Source: Rheinheimera lutimaris
GTDB taxonomy: Bacteria; Pseudomonadota; Gammaproteobacteria; Enterobacterales; Alteromonadaceae
Reading direction: 5' to 3'
DNA length: 64,000 nucleotides
Assembly (NCBI RefSeq): GCF_013283795.1
Contig: NZ_JABSOD010000006.1
Coordinates: 62,001-126,000 of the forward strand
Position 1 is the stretch's first letter. Each line of letters starts with the position of its first letter. The position numbers and the translations under genes were made by a program. Shown in pieces: positions 17,845 to 27,030 of the stretch. Below the pieces are notes generated by a model. It saw nothing but the letters and a program-made list of their open reading frames with translations, was not told the origin of the DNA and did not search any database.

Positions 17845-19404
17845 ATGGCAGACGCAGTAAAATTTGTCTCACAGGATGTGTTTGACCAAGCCGCTGTTAG
17901 CAATACCCCGGCAGATGGTTTTAGCCAGCCGGCGTATACCCGGTTAGAACGCAGTGGTGTGTTGGCACGTTTTTTACGTGAGCCCGATCCGCTGGCGGCC
18001 ATCTTGTATTGGCTGGAGCATGTTGCCGGCAGCAAAGTGTGCAGCAGTAATGTTGTCAGTGCTATGTTGTGTCGTGCTATCGCCGACATAGACCGACTGA
18101 TTAACCTGCAACTCAATGACATTCTTCACCACAATCTGTTTCAGCAGCTTGAAGCCAGCTGGCGTGGTTTGCTGTATCTGACCGAGCAAACCGAGCGCCA
18201 CGACCGTGGGCAAAAGGTTAAAGTAAAACTGCTGTCATTGTCATGGCCGGAACTGAGTAAAGATATCAGCCGGGCCATCGACTTTGACCAAAGTGATTTT
18301 TTCAAACTGATTTATGACAACGAATTCGATATGCCGGGCGGTGAGCCCTTTGGCGTATTAATCGGCGATTACCAAATCAGTCATAAGATCCGTCCAGGGC
18401 AACTGCATCATGATCTGGATACGCTAAAAGAAGTAGCCCGCACCGCTGCTGCTGCCTTTGCGCCCTTTATTTGTGCAGCGCATCCGTCGTTATTCGGAGT
18501 TGATCATTTCTCGGAACTTGGTCTGGTGTCAGACATTGGCAGTCAGTTTAAACAACCGGAATATGTGAAATGGCGTGCGCTCAGGGCAATGGAAGACGCG
18601 CGTTTTCTCGGCGTGGTATTGCCCCAGGTATTGATGCGCAGCCCCTATAAAGATGATGGCTCACGCACTGAAAGTTTTGTGTTTCGCGAGGCACTGGCGC
18701 GGCCGGAGCGCGATTATTTGTGGGGCAACGCAGCCTATGCATTTGCCGCTGTGTTAGTCAGAGCTTACAGCGAGTCCGGCTGGTTTGCGCAAATTCGCGG
18801 CATGAAAGCCGGCCAGCATAATTTTGGTTTAGTCAGTAATTTGCCGGCCAGCCGTTACGAAACCGAGAAATACCAGGCCACCAATAAACCGTCAGTTAAT
18901 TTACTGGTTGGCCACAGATTTGAATCAGAGCTGTCAGATAACGGTTTTATTCCGTTATCTGTGGTGCCGTACAGCGACTATTTTGCCTTTTATAACAATG
19001 CATCGGTGCAACAAGCAAAAGTGTATGACGATAAGTTGTCCAGCGTAAACGCCAGATTGTCGGCGATGTTGCAATATATCTTATGTGTGGCGCGCTTTGC
19101 TCATTACATCAAAGTGATTGGCCGTGACAAAGTGGGTGGCTATCACTCAGCAGAGCAGTGCGAACAAGAATTACAGCGCTGGTTGCACAACTACACCACT
19201 GCATCTACGGATGCGTCAAACGATGTGCGGGCCCGTCACCCGCTGCGCGAAGCGCGTATCCAGGTACGGGAAAAACGCGGTGAGCCCGGTCGTTACTACT
19301 CCATTATTCAGCTGCAACCACATTTTCAGTTAGATCAAATGATTACTACTGTGAAGCTGGTTGCTGAACTGTCACCTAAACAAGCAGCTACTGCACGAGG
19401 TTAA
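17845..19404 (+). CDS. Second TssC-family sheath protein (ImpD-like)
   Basis: About 519 residues, clearly homologous over its length to the preceding TssC but divergent: it keeps SWRGLLYL, FDMPGGEPFGVLIGDYQ, HPSLFGVDHF, VARFAHYIKVIGRDKVG and the ending RHPLREARIQVREKRGEPGR. The start is the ATG preceded by GGAAGAG at 6 bases; a GTG five codons earlier would overlap that site. The position after tssC and before tagJ matches impD in the classical imp order (impB-C-D-E-F-G-H). Its N-terminus differs from that of TssC, so it may not be handled by ClpV in the same way. Whether it enters the sheath or plays another baseplate role is unknown. Confidence 0.85.
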   Translation: MADAVKFVSQDVFDQAAVSNTPADGFSQPAYTRLERSGVLARFLREPDPLAAILYWLEHVAGSKVCSSNVVSAMLCRAIADIDRLINLQLNDILHHNLFQQLEASWRGLLYLTEQTERHDRGQKVKVKLLSLSWPELSKDISRAIDFDQSDFFKLIYDNEFDMPGGEPFGVLIGDYQISHKIRPGQLHHDLDTLKEVARTAAAAFAPFICAAHPSLFGVDHFSELGLVSDIGSQFKQPEYVKWRALRAMEDARFLGVVLPQVLMRSPYKDDGSRTESFVFREALARPERDYLWGNAAYAFAAVLVRAYSESGWFAQIRGMKAGQHNFGLVSNLPASRYETEKYQATNKPSVNLLVGHRFESELSDNGFIPLSVVPYSDYFAFYNNASVQQAKVYDDKLSSVNARLSAMLQYILCVARFAHYIKVIGRDKVGGYHSAEQCEQELQRWLHNYTTASTDASNDVRARHPLREARIQVREKRGEPGRYYSIIQLQPHFQLDQMITTVKLVAELSPKQAATARG

Positions 19405-19406
19405 AC

Positions 19407-20207
19407 GTGAAATCATTACAGGCATTAATAAAACAAGGCGAACTGATTGCAGCTACCGAGCGTGCTGTGCAGTTATTGCGCGACGATCCTGCCAATGCAG
19501 ATGTGCGCGCGGCTTTCATTGAACTGTTATGTATCCAGGGCGCTTTGGAAAAAGCCGATCAGCAACTGGATATGATGGTGCGCCAGCACCCGGATTATCT
19601 GGTAGGTGCGGTAAATCTGCGCCAGCTGATCCGCGCCGCATCGGCACGGCAGGATTTTTATCAAGGCGGCGTAACCGCTACTTTATTCGGACAGCCGGAT
19701 GCCATGTTTGAAGCTCAATTGTCGCTGCGACTGGCACTGAAAGAGCAAGACAGCGCGGCGGCAGTTACCGCTGCGGCGTTGCTTGAGCAACTGCGTGACG
19801 CAACGGCTGTTGATGTTAACGGCGAAGCCTGTAATGACATCCGTGATTTAGATGACAGCCTGGCCGGTTATCTGGAGCTGTTTGGCACCGACGGACATTT
19901 CTATCTGGCGAAGTTCAGCGAAATAGACAGCCTGGACCTGAAAAAGCCTGAGTCGCTGCTTGATACCGTTTGGCGTCGTGCTGAAATCGTCATTAAAGAC
20001 GGCCCGCAGGGGGAGGTTTTTGTACCGATGACCTATATCGGCAGTGTGCGCATTTCCGAGCGGATGGGCCGTGATACCGACTGGCAGCAGCATGATGAGA
20101 AGTTGGTTACCGGTGTAGGGCAAAAAATGTTATTGGCCGGCGAGCACGCACTGACTTTTTCTGAGCTGAAATCGCTGCGTCCGTCAGATACCGTGGTTAC
20201 GCACTGA
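19407..20207 (+). CDS. tagJ: T6SS accessory protein TagJ (ImpE)
   Basis: 266 residues. The N-terminal half is helical and repeat-like (LLRDDPANADVRAAFIELLC, QQLDMMVRQHPDYLVGAVNL), the second half a compact domain with ELFGTDGHFYLAKFSEI and EVFVPMTYIGSVR, together the ImpE/TagJ family. TagJ binds the TssB N-terminus in characterised systems and can help ClpV. The GTG start is preceded by GAGG at 6 bases. It directly follows the second tssC-like gene (2-base gap) and precedes tssE, as in the imp locus. Confidence 0.88.
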   Translation: MKSLQALIKQGELIAATERAVQLLRDDPANADVRAAFIELLCIQGALEKADQQLDMMVRQHPDYLVGAVNLRQLIRAASARQDFYQGGVTATLFGQPDAMFEAQLSLRLALKEQDSAAAVTAAALLEQLRDATAVDVNGEACNDIRDLDDSLAGYLELFGTDGHFYLAKFSEIDSLDLKKPESLLDTVWRRAEIVIKDGPQGEVFVPMTYIGSVRISERMGRDTDWQQHDEKLVTGVGQKMLLAGEHALTFSELKSLRPSDTVVTH

Positions 20208-20225
20208 TAGCGCGGAGCAACGTCG

Positions 20226-20717
20226 GTGAAACTGCATCAGAAACAGCCATTGCAACAGTCTTTGCTGGACCGGTTGATAGACGATACGCCGGGCCAAAAA
20301 GACAGTGGTCGCAGTCGGCGGGGGTTCGATTTAAAAGCATTGCGCCAAAGCGTGCGTCGCGATTTAGAGAATTTACTTAACAGCCGGGTGCAATGGCACA
20401 CCTGGCCGGATAGCTACACCGAGTTGCCGCAAAGCTTGTTGAACTACGGCCTGCCGGATTTTTCGGTGATGGTTGTCGACTCCGACGAGGGGCGGCAGCA
20501 ATTATGCCGCGCGGTAGAGCAAACCATCCGCCGTTTTGAGCCGCGTTTTGTCGATGTGGAAGTTACAGTGCCGGAGCAGGAGCATGATATGGAACGCGTA
20601 TTGCGCCTGCGTATTCAGGCACTGCTGTACGCCGACCCTGAGCCGGAACACATTATGTTCGATTCGGAAGTGGAACCGGTGCATTTGGGGTTGACCATCA
20701 GAGATTATCAGGCATGA
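20226..20717 (+). CDS. tssE: T6SS baseplate subunit TssE (gp25-like)
   Basis: 163 residues with GTG start. The gp25-like core shows LRQSVRRDLENLLNSR near residue 40, with the conserved ExxLN helix that nucleates the sheath, then LPQSLLNYGLPDFSV and a C-terminal strand region. The N-terminal QQSLLDRLIDD is a common TssE opening. Its last 4 bases overlap the tssF start (ATGA), indicating coupled translation within the tssEFG baseplate block. Confidence 0.95.
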   Translation: MKLHQKQPLQQSLLDRLIDDTPGQKDSGRSRRGFDLKALRQSVRRDLENLLNSRVQWHTWPDSYTELPQSLLNYGLPDFSVMVVDSDEGRQQLCRAVEQTIRRFEPRFVDVEVTVPEQEHDMERVLRLRIQALLYADPEPEHIMFDSEVEPVHLGLTIRDYQA

Positions 20718-22546
20718 ATGACGAGTTATTGAAGTATTACAATCGTGAACTGACTTATATCCGTCGAATGGGCGCCGAGTTTGCCGAGCAATACCCGAAA
20801 ATTGCCGGTCGGCTGCGGATCAGCGAAGAAAATGTGGAAGATCCGCATGTGTCGCGCCTTATTGAAGGGTTTGCGTTGTTAACGGCGCAGATCCGGCAAA
20901 AGCTGGATGACAGTTTTCCGGAACTGACCGATGCTTTACTGGGCCAGCTGTATCCGGATTACCAGGCGCCAATACCGTCAACGTCGGTACTGAAACTGAC
21001 CAGCCAGAACCTGTCAAATTCCGGCATTACGGTAAAGCGCGGCACAGAGTTTGAGACCCGCACCGACGGCCTTAAACCCTGTACATTTCAGGCATGCTAC
21101 GACACAGATATCCTGCCGTTGGAAGTGGTAGCGGCCGAGTTTAAAAATGCGCCTTTTCATGCACCGCGCCCGCCGGTACAACAAAGTGCTAAAGCACTGT
21201 TAAAGTTGGATTTGGCCTGTGAATTTGAAAAAACGGCAATGCATGAGCTGGATGTCAGTAAGTTGCGGTTTTATCTTAATGGTCAGCGCCATCATGTGTA
21301 TCGTTTGTATGAGCTGCTGCTGAGCAAATTGCTTGCGGTGGGTATAGCACCTGCCGGCAACCCTGAAGCTATCCGTTTTATGCCGGCCGGCCAGCTGCAG
21401 GCCATTGGTTTTGCCGATGAGCATCAGGTTGTGCCTTATAGCCAGCGAAGCTTTGCCGGCTACCGTTTATTGATAGAACAATTCTTATGTCCGGAAAAGT
21501 TTTTGTTTGTTGAATTACAACAACTGGACCCGGATTGGCCGCAAATAGCCGATAAGTTTGAATTGTATTTTTACCTTGCCGATGGTGCAGATGAACTGGA
21601 GCGGCATATTACCGCAGACAGTATGCTGCTTGGGTGTACACCGGTGATTAACTTATTCAGCCAAAAGCTGGAGCCGGTCAATCTGGATGCGTCACAGTAC
21701 GAATACCGGCTGGTGCCACGTTATCTTGATGCCGATGTCTGCGAAGTGATCCGTATTGAGCAGGTGCAGGCTTTTGACCCTTTTGGCAATGAAGTAACGC
21801 TGAATCCGTATTACAGCCAGGGCCATCCGGACTACCTGCAGCAACAAGATATGTTCTGGCACAGCCGGCGTGAATTTGCCGACTGGGCCGGCGGCTATTC
21901 TGAAACCGGCACCGAGATGTATTTGTCGGTGGTGGACAGAAAGTTTCAGGGCGTAAACGCCGGAGATACAGGCAAAGATTGGGTTGTCCAGGTGCAGGCC
22001 TTGTGCAGTAACCGCAATTTGCCGGCTTACCTGCCGTTTGGCGGTGGTGAACCGCGTTTTAATATCAGCAAGCATGCGGATGTGATTAAAGAAGTGCGTT
22101 GTCTGTTAGCACCTACGGCCAGTGTAAGGCCGGCATTGCAGGAAGCCAGCCGTTGGCAGCTGGTTAATCATTTAACTTTGAATCATTTTACCGGCGATGA
22201 TGCATTAAGCCGGTTAAAAGAAACACTGCAGTTATACGACTTTCGCTGCACGCCGGAATCTAAAGCGTTAATTGATGGTATTTGCAAATTACAGATCAGT
22301 TCCGGCAGCGCGCGGGTAAGCCATCAGGGGCGGGTTGCGGTGTGCAGTGGCAGCGAAATTCTGCTGGAGTTTACCCAATCATCTTATGCCGGCAGCGGTA
22401 TTTACTTTTTCGCTAATATTCTGGATGTGTTTTTTGCCCAGTACGCCACGGTAAACAGTTATACGCGGTTAACCGTGAAACTAAAAGATCACGAGCAGTT
22501 ATATCACCGCTGGCCGGCACGCTCCGGTACTAAGGTATTGCTGTGA
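20714..22546 (+). CDS. tssF: T6SS baseplate subunit TssF
   Basis: 610 residues, full length. It opens with LKYYNRELTYIRRMGAEFAEQYPKIAGRL (given in part as LKYYNRELTYIRRMG), the TssF/ImpG signature, followed by DPHVSRLIEGFALL and LYPDYQAPIPSTSVL. The C-terminal part includes GEPRFNISKHAD and the late GSGIYFFANILDVFFA motif. TssF forms the wedge with TssG, TssE and TssK. It overlaps tssE and tssG by 4 bases at each end. Confidence 0.96.
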   Translation: MNDELLKYYNRELTYIRRMGAEFAEQYPKIAGRLRISEENVEDPHVSRLIEGFALLTAQIRQKLDDSFPELTDALLGQLYPDYQAPIPSTSVLKLTSQNLSNSGITVKRGTEFETRTDGLKPCTFQACYDTDILPLEVVAAEFKNAPFHAPRPPVQQSAKALLKLDLACEFEKTAMHELDVSKLRFYLNGQRHHVYRLYELLLSKLLAVGIAPAGNPEAIRFMPAGQLQAIGFADEHQVVPYSQRSFAGYRLLIEQFLCPEKFLFVELQQLDPDWPQIADKFELYFYLADGADELERHITADSMLLGCTPVINLFSQKLEPVNLDASQYEYRLVPRYLDADVCEVIRIEQVQAFDPFGNEVTLNPYYSQGHPDYLQQQDMFWHSRREFADWAGGYSETGTEMYLSVVDRKFQGVNAGDTGKDWVVQVQALCSNRNLPAYLPFGGGEPRFNISKHADVIKEVRCLLAPTASVRPALQEASRWQLVNHLTLNHFTGDDALSRLKETLQLYDFRCTPESKALIDGICKLQISSGSARVSHQGRVAVCSGSEILLEFTQSSYAGSGIYFFANILDVFFAQYATVNSYTRLTVKLKDHEQLYHRWPARSGTKVLL

Positions 22547-23547
22547 AACCGGAATTATTAAAACAAAATCCGTCAGAGTTTGATTTTTATCAGGCGGTAT
22601 ATTCGCTGGAGCGTCAGTTTGGCAGCGAGCATAAACGCTGGCAGGGCGTTGGCCGTGACGGGTTTCCGAAGAAAGAACTGGTGCGGTTTAAAAGTGTGCA
22701 ACATCTGGGTTTCCCGGGGCAGCCGGTGACAAAGGTAGAAAGTCGCACGGCACAAATGGAAAACCCGCAGCATGACGCCGTGGCAATGCATGTCAGTTTT
22801 ATGGGTTTAACAGGGCCCAGCGGCGTGATGCCGCAGCATTACACTGAAATGGTGTTGCAGCGACTGAAGCAGCGCGACAAAACCATGCGCGACTTTTTTG
22901 ATCTGTTTAATCACCGCTTGATCTCGCTGTATTACCGCGCATGGGAAAAGTACCGCTTTGCCTGCCAGTATGAAATTTCGGCTCCGGAGCAAGACAGTTT
23001 CAGTACGGTGTTAAAAACCCTGTCCGGTGCCCGCCAGGCATTAAGTCTGTATTACGCCGGGGCATTCAGTCAGCACAACCGCAGCGCGCAGCAATTGACG
23101 CAAATTCTGACCGAGTTGTTAAAAACGCAAGTGGCGCTGCAGCCATTGCAGGGGCGCTGGTTAACGCTGCAAAAAGATGAGCAAAGCCGGCTGGCAATGC
23201 GGCTGCTACCGCAGGGGCAACATGCCGGCCTGGGGATGTCTGCCATGCTGGGCGGTAGGGTGTGGGATATCAGCTCGGCAATTGAATTAGTTATTAATGT
23301 ACCTGCCGGTCGTGGGGCGCAGTTGCTGCCCGGCAGTTATCAACACGCACTGATCAGTACCGTATTGGCAGATTTTCTGCCGGCTGCACTCAGAGTGCGC
23401 ATTACATTGGTTGGCCAACGGCGGGATTTTCCCTCCGCGCAGTTGGGCAAACGTTCCTTAAGTCTTGGTCAGAGCGGCAGTTTGTCGGTCAGAACCGCAG
23501 TACAACATCAGCTTACCCGGCTCAGTTATCAATTGGCCCGGCCTTAG
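22543..23547 (+). CDS. tssG: T6SS baseplate subunit TssG
   Basis: 334 residues, GTG start overlapping the tssF stop. Family features: FDFYQAVYSLERQFG at the N-terminus, VRFKSVQHLGFPGQPV, the glycine motif GLTGPSGVMPQHYTEMV, and the segment DFFDLFNHRLISLYYRAWEKYRF. TssG completes the baseplate wedge and binds TssK through its C-terminal extension. It is followed by clpV after 20 bases. Confidence 0.96.
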   Translation: MKPELLKQNPSEFDFYQAVYSLERQFGSEHKRWQGVGRDGFPKKELVRFKSVQHLGFPGQPVTKVESRTAQMENPQHDAVAMHVSFMGLTGPSGVMPQHYTEMVLQRLKQRDKTMRDFFDLFNHRLISLYYRAWEKYRFACQYEISAPEQDSFSTVLKTLSGARQALSLYYAGAFSQHNRSAQQLTQILTELLKTQVALQPLQGRWLTLQKDEQSRLAMRLLPQGQHAGLGMSAMLGGRVWDISSAIELVINVPAGRGAQLLPGSYQHALISTVLADFLPAALRVRITLVGQRRDFPSAQLGKRSLSLGQSGSLSVRTAVQHQLTRLSYQLARP

Positions 23548-23567
23548 TTATTGCACAGGAAGCATAT

Positions 23568-26165
23568 ATGTCTACTACAACGTTAAAAAGTCTGGTTGAA
23601 AAATTAAACCCGGCCAGCCGCCAATCTTTGGAAGCGGCGACGGCGCGTTGCCAATCACGCAGCCACTACACTGTTGAAATTGAGCATTGGCTGGATGCCA
23701 TGCTGGAACAAGCTGACGGCGATATGCAATTATTGCTGCGTAGTTTTGCTATTTCTGTTGATACCGTAAAGCAACAGTTGCAACAAGCGCTGGAGCAAAT
23801 GAAAACCGGTAACAACGCTTTACCGGGGATCTCAGTGCAGCTGATTAACTTGCTGCGAACCAGTTGGTTAAGCACCACTATTGAATTTGCTGATCAGCAG
23901 ATCCGCTCAGCCTATGTTATCTACACCTTGCTCAAAGATGACAGCATGGCAGCATTGCTTAGTCGTCGTGTACCGGCGTTGGATAAAATCGACACGGCAG
24001 AGCTGTTACGGGTGTGGCCACAATTAGCGCAGCAAAGTGCAGAGCAACAGGGCAGCGTAGCAGCAACAGCAAAAACTGCCGGCGGTAAAACGCCGTCGCT
24101 GGATCAATTTACCACTGATCTTACCGCACAGGCGCGATTGGGAAAGATAGATCCGATCGTTGGCCGCGATGACGAGATCCGCCAAATGATTGATATTCTG
24201 ACGCGTCGGCGGCAGAACAACCCGATCCTGACCGGAGAAGCCGGCGTTGGTAAAACAGCCGTAGTGGAAGGTTTAGCGCTGAAAATTGTCGCCGGTGAAG
24301 TGCCGGACAAACTGAAAAATATCAGTTTGCGGGTGCTGGATTTGGCACTGCTGCAAGCAGGTGCCGGCATGAAAGGCGAGTTTGAAAACCGGCTGAAAAA
24401 TGTCATCAAAGAAGTGAACAGCTCTGCCACACCGGTGATCCTGTTTATTGACGAAGCACACACCATGATTGGCAGTGGCGGCCAGGCCGGCCAAAATGAT
24501 GCGGCCAATCTGTTAAAGCCTGCTTTAGCACGCGGTGAGCTGCGTACCATAGCGGCGACAACCTGGGCTGAGTATAAAAAATATTTTGAAAAAGATGCGG
24601 CGTTGGCCCGACGTTTTCAGGTCGTAAAAGTGGAAGAGCCAACGCCGGAATTGGCTGTGGTGATGATGCGTGGCTTATTACCGGTAATGGAGCAGCATCA
24701 TTTGGTGTCAATAACCGGGGAAGCGTTACGTGCTGCGGTTAACTTGTCTCACCGCTATATTAATGGCCGCCAACTGCCGGATAAAGCCGTTGGTTTATTA
24801 GATACGGCTTGTGCCCGTGTCGCTATGAGTCAGGATGCGGTACCGGGCCCGGTAGAAGATCAACAGCGCAAAGTAACGCAACTGCAACAGGAAATCGATA
24901 TTCTGCAGCGCGAGCAACGCCTCGGTGTTAATCATCATGAAGTGTTGCAGGAGTTAGCGCAGAAGTTAACTCAGGCAGTGCAGCTACTGGAAACCCTGCA
25001 ACAACAATGGCAGCAGCAAAAAGCTCTGGTAGCAGAAGCCCGCGAATTGGCAACACAATTAACGGCAGAACAGCAAACAGCAGATTCGCCACTATTAGCA
25101 CGTTTGCAGCAAATAAAAGCAGATTTTGCCGATATCGCCGATCCTATGGTGCATTGGCAGGTAACCGAAGAGCTGGTTGCTGAAGTAATTTCCGACTGGA
25201 CCGGCATACCGCTGGGCAAAATGCAGGCCGACGAAATAAATACAGTACTGGCCTTAAATACCTTTTTACAGCAAAGAGTTATTGGCCAGGACCATGCGCT
25301 GGAACTGATTGCCCGCACGGTGCAAACCTCGCGGGCGCAGCTGGCTGATGAAAGCAAGCCAAATGGCATCTTCTTGTTAACCGGCCCCAGTGGGGTAGGT
25401 AAAACCGAGACTGCTCTTGCCCTGGCTGAGCAGGTATATGGCAGTGAAGAGCAGCTGACTATCATCAATATGTCAGAGTTTAAAGAAGAGCATAAAGTGT
25501 CGTTGTTGCTGGGCTCGCCACCAGGTTACGTTGGCTATGGCGAAGGAGGTGTGCTAACTGAAGCCGTGCGTCGTAAACCTTACAGCGTGATCTTATTAGA
25601 CGAGATGGAAAAAGCGCATCCCGGGGTGCAGGACATTTTCTACCAGGTATTTGATAAGGGCACCATTAAAGATGGTGAAGGCCGCGATATCGACTTTAAA
25701 AACACCATTATCATCATGACGTCGAATGTGGGTACTGATACCACGATGCGTTTGTTTGAAGACCCGGAAACTGCACCGTCAACCACCGGGCTGGCAAAGG
25801 CGCTGAAAGACGACTTGTTAGCCGTATTTAAACCGGCTTTTCTTGGTCGTTTAAACCTGATCCCTTATTTACCGCTGGATAACGCTAAGTTAGCCATTAT
25901 TGCCGGCTTGCAACTGGGCCGGATTGAAAAACGCCTCAGCCGTAATTACCGCGCAGGCTTCAGTTACAGCCCGCAAGTGACAGAGCTGATAGTCAGCCAA
26001 TGTCTGGATGCCGGCTCGGGTGCCAGAACCATTCATAACATTTTGCAAAACCAGCTGTTGCCGGAGCTGTCAGTACGCATTTTACAACGTGTGGCTAAAC
26101 AATTACCGGTTAGTGCTGTAGCGCTGGACGTGCAGGATGGCGCCTTTAGTTATGTTGTGCAGTGA
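23568..26165 (+). CDS. clpV: T6SS AAA+ ATPase ClpV (TssH), sheath disassembly
   Basis: 865 residues. The N-terminal domain (about 1-150) is the TssC-binding module. AAA1 has Walker A GEAGVGKT near residue 223 and Walker B ILFIDEAH; AAA2 has Walker A GPSGVGKT near 606 and Walker B VILLDEMEKAHP. A coiled middle domain (about 425-525, Gln-rich) lies between. ClpV unfolds contracted TssB/TssC sheath for reuse. It closes the main T6SS operon; the AT-rich gap that follows contains a separate promoter for hcp. Confidence 0.96.
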   Translation: MSTTTLKSLVEKLNPASRQSLEAATARCQSRSHYTVEIEHWLDAMLEQADGDMQLLLRSFAISVDTVKQQLQQALEQMKTGNNALPGISVQLINLLRTSWLSTTIEFADQQIRSAYVIYTLLKDDSMAALLSRRVPALDKIDTAELLRVWPQLAQQSAEQQGSVAATAKTAGGKTPSLDQFTTDLTAQARLGKIDPIVGRDDEIRQMIDILTRRRQNNPILTGEAGVGKTAVVEGLALKIVAGEVPDKLKNISLRVLDLALLQAGAGMKGEFENRLKNVIKEVNSSATPVILFIDEAHTMIGSGGQAGQNDAANLLKPALARGELRTIAATTWAEYKKYFEKDAALARRFQVVKVEEPTPELAVVMMRGLLPVMEQHHLVSITGEALRAAVNLSHRYINGRQLPDKAVGLLDTACARVAMSQDAVPGPVEDQQRKVTQLQQEIDILQREQRLGVNHHEVLQELAQKLTQAVQLLETLQQQWQQQKALVAEARELATQLTAEQQTADSPLLARLQQIKADFADIADPMVHWQVTEELVAEVISDWTGIPLGKMQADEINTVLALNTFLQQRVIGQDHALELIARTVQTSRAQLADESKPNGIFLLTGPSGVGKTETALALAEQVYGSEEQLTIINMSEFKEEHKVSLLLGSPPGYVGYGEGGVLTEAVRRKPYSVILLDEMEKAHPGVQDIFYQVFDKGTIKDGEGRDIDFKNTIIIMTSNVGTDTTMRLFEDPETAPSTTGLAKALKDDLLAVFKPAFLGRLNLIPYLPLDNAKLAIIAGLQLGRIEKRLSRNYRAGFSYSPQVTELIVSQCLDAGSGARTIHNILQNQLLPELSVRILQRVAKQLPVSAVALDVQDGAFSYVVQ

Positions 26166-26248
26166 TGGAATTCTCACCTGCAAGGCGAAATAAGTGGTTG
26201 GAAAGAAAGAAAAGTAAAAAAATAGGCAGTTAAATAGTTAATAATGTG

Positions 26249-26276
26249 TTGTCAATGTTTTGTTTGGCGATATAAT
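26249..26276 (+). promoter_or_regulatory. Strong sigma70-type promoter of hcp
   Basis: TTGTCA (5 of 6 to TTGACA), a 16-base spacer and a perfect TATAAT lie in the 290-base AT-rich gap between clpV and hcp. Transcription would begin near 26283, giving a long leader of about 170 bases before hcp. This fits the need for large amounts of tube protein relative to the core apparatus. Confidence 0.75.
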
Positions 26277-26455
26277 TTGTGAAGTTTAAAAACATACTGA
26301 TATTTTATGTTTACGTAGTGGTTAAGTGATTAATGTATTGCTTTTATTATGTAAGCGTGGTGGTTTTTAACGTTTTGTCCTGGTTAACTAGTGACCCGGG
26401 CTAACCTTGATGTCCAATATCGGGCACCTGTTTAAATATGCAAAAGGAGCATAGC

Positions 26456-26935
26456 ATGCAAGCAAATACCTACCTGAAATACGGCGCAATCAAAGGCGAA
26501 ACGACCGCTGAAGAGTTCAAGGACATGATCACTGTGTTGTCATTGGACTGGGGTACTCAGCGTGAACTGAGCTCATTCACCGGCACCGCAATGGACCGTG
26601 AAGCCAGCGCTACCCGTTTAAACGATATCGTTATTACTAAGCTGCAGGACAAAGCGTCTCCGGACCTGTTCAAAGAAGCGACCATCGGTAAAGGTCAAAA
26701 AGCTGTGTTCCACATCACCAAACAAGGCGATAAAGTGGAAGAGATCATGAAAATCGAATTAACTGATGCGATGATCAGCAGCTATCAGATGTCAGTATCG
26801 GGCGACCGTCCGGTAGAAACTATCGTTATCAGCTACACCGAACTGATGATGACTGTTACACCTACAGATGACAAAAACAACGTTACTGCACCGTTGGTAT
26901 ACGGTTACAGCGGCGTTAAAGGTTCTAAGCTGTAA
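26456..26935 (+). CDS. hcp: T6SS tube protein Hcp (TssD)
   Basis: 159 residues, usual Hcp size. The N-terminal LKYGAIKGETTAEEFKDM and the C-terminal VTAPLVYGYSGVKGSKL belong to the Hcp1 family; ITKLQDKASPDLFKEATIG is also typical. The chosen ATG follows AAAGGAG at 7 bases; an in-frame ATG six codons earlier would overlap that site. Hcp hexamers stack into the inner tube and can carry small effectors. The gene has its own promoter and a strong terminator, so it can be made independently of the operon upstream. Confidence 0.96.
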   Translation: MQANTYLKYGAIKGETTAEEFKDMITVLSLDWGTQRELSSFTGTAMDREASATRLNDIVITKLQDKASPDLFKEATIGKGQKAVFHITKQGDKVEEIMKIELTDAMISSYQMSVSGDRPVETIVISYTELMMTVTPTDDKNNVTAPLVYGYSGVKGSKL

Positions 26936-26947
26936 GCTAAACCGGTT

Positions 26948-26980
26948 AACTGGTGTGGCTTGCCACACCAGTTTTCTTTT
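26948..26980 (+). terminator. Intrinsic terminator behind hcp
   Basis: A perfect 11-bp stem (AACTGGTGTGG / CCACACCAGTT) with a CTTG loop is followed by TTCTTTT. It should end most hcp transcripts and lower read-through into vgrG, which needs far fewer copies than Hcp. Confidence 0.9.
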
Positions 26981-27030
26981 GTATTACTTTTTTACCGATC
27001 ATCTTACCAGTAATCAGTTGAGGCGAATGG

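Noticed and set aside
26166-26455. Sigma54 promoter before hcp (TGGCG...TTTG)
   Set aside because: GG-N10-TG lacks the required GC at -12, and a near-perfect sigma70 promoter covers the same bases.
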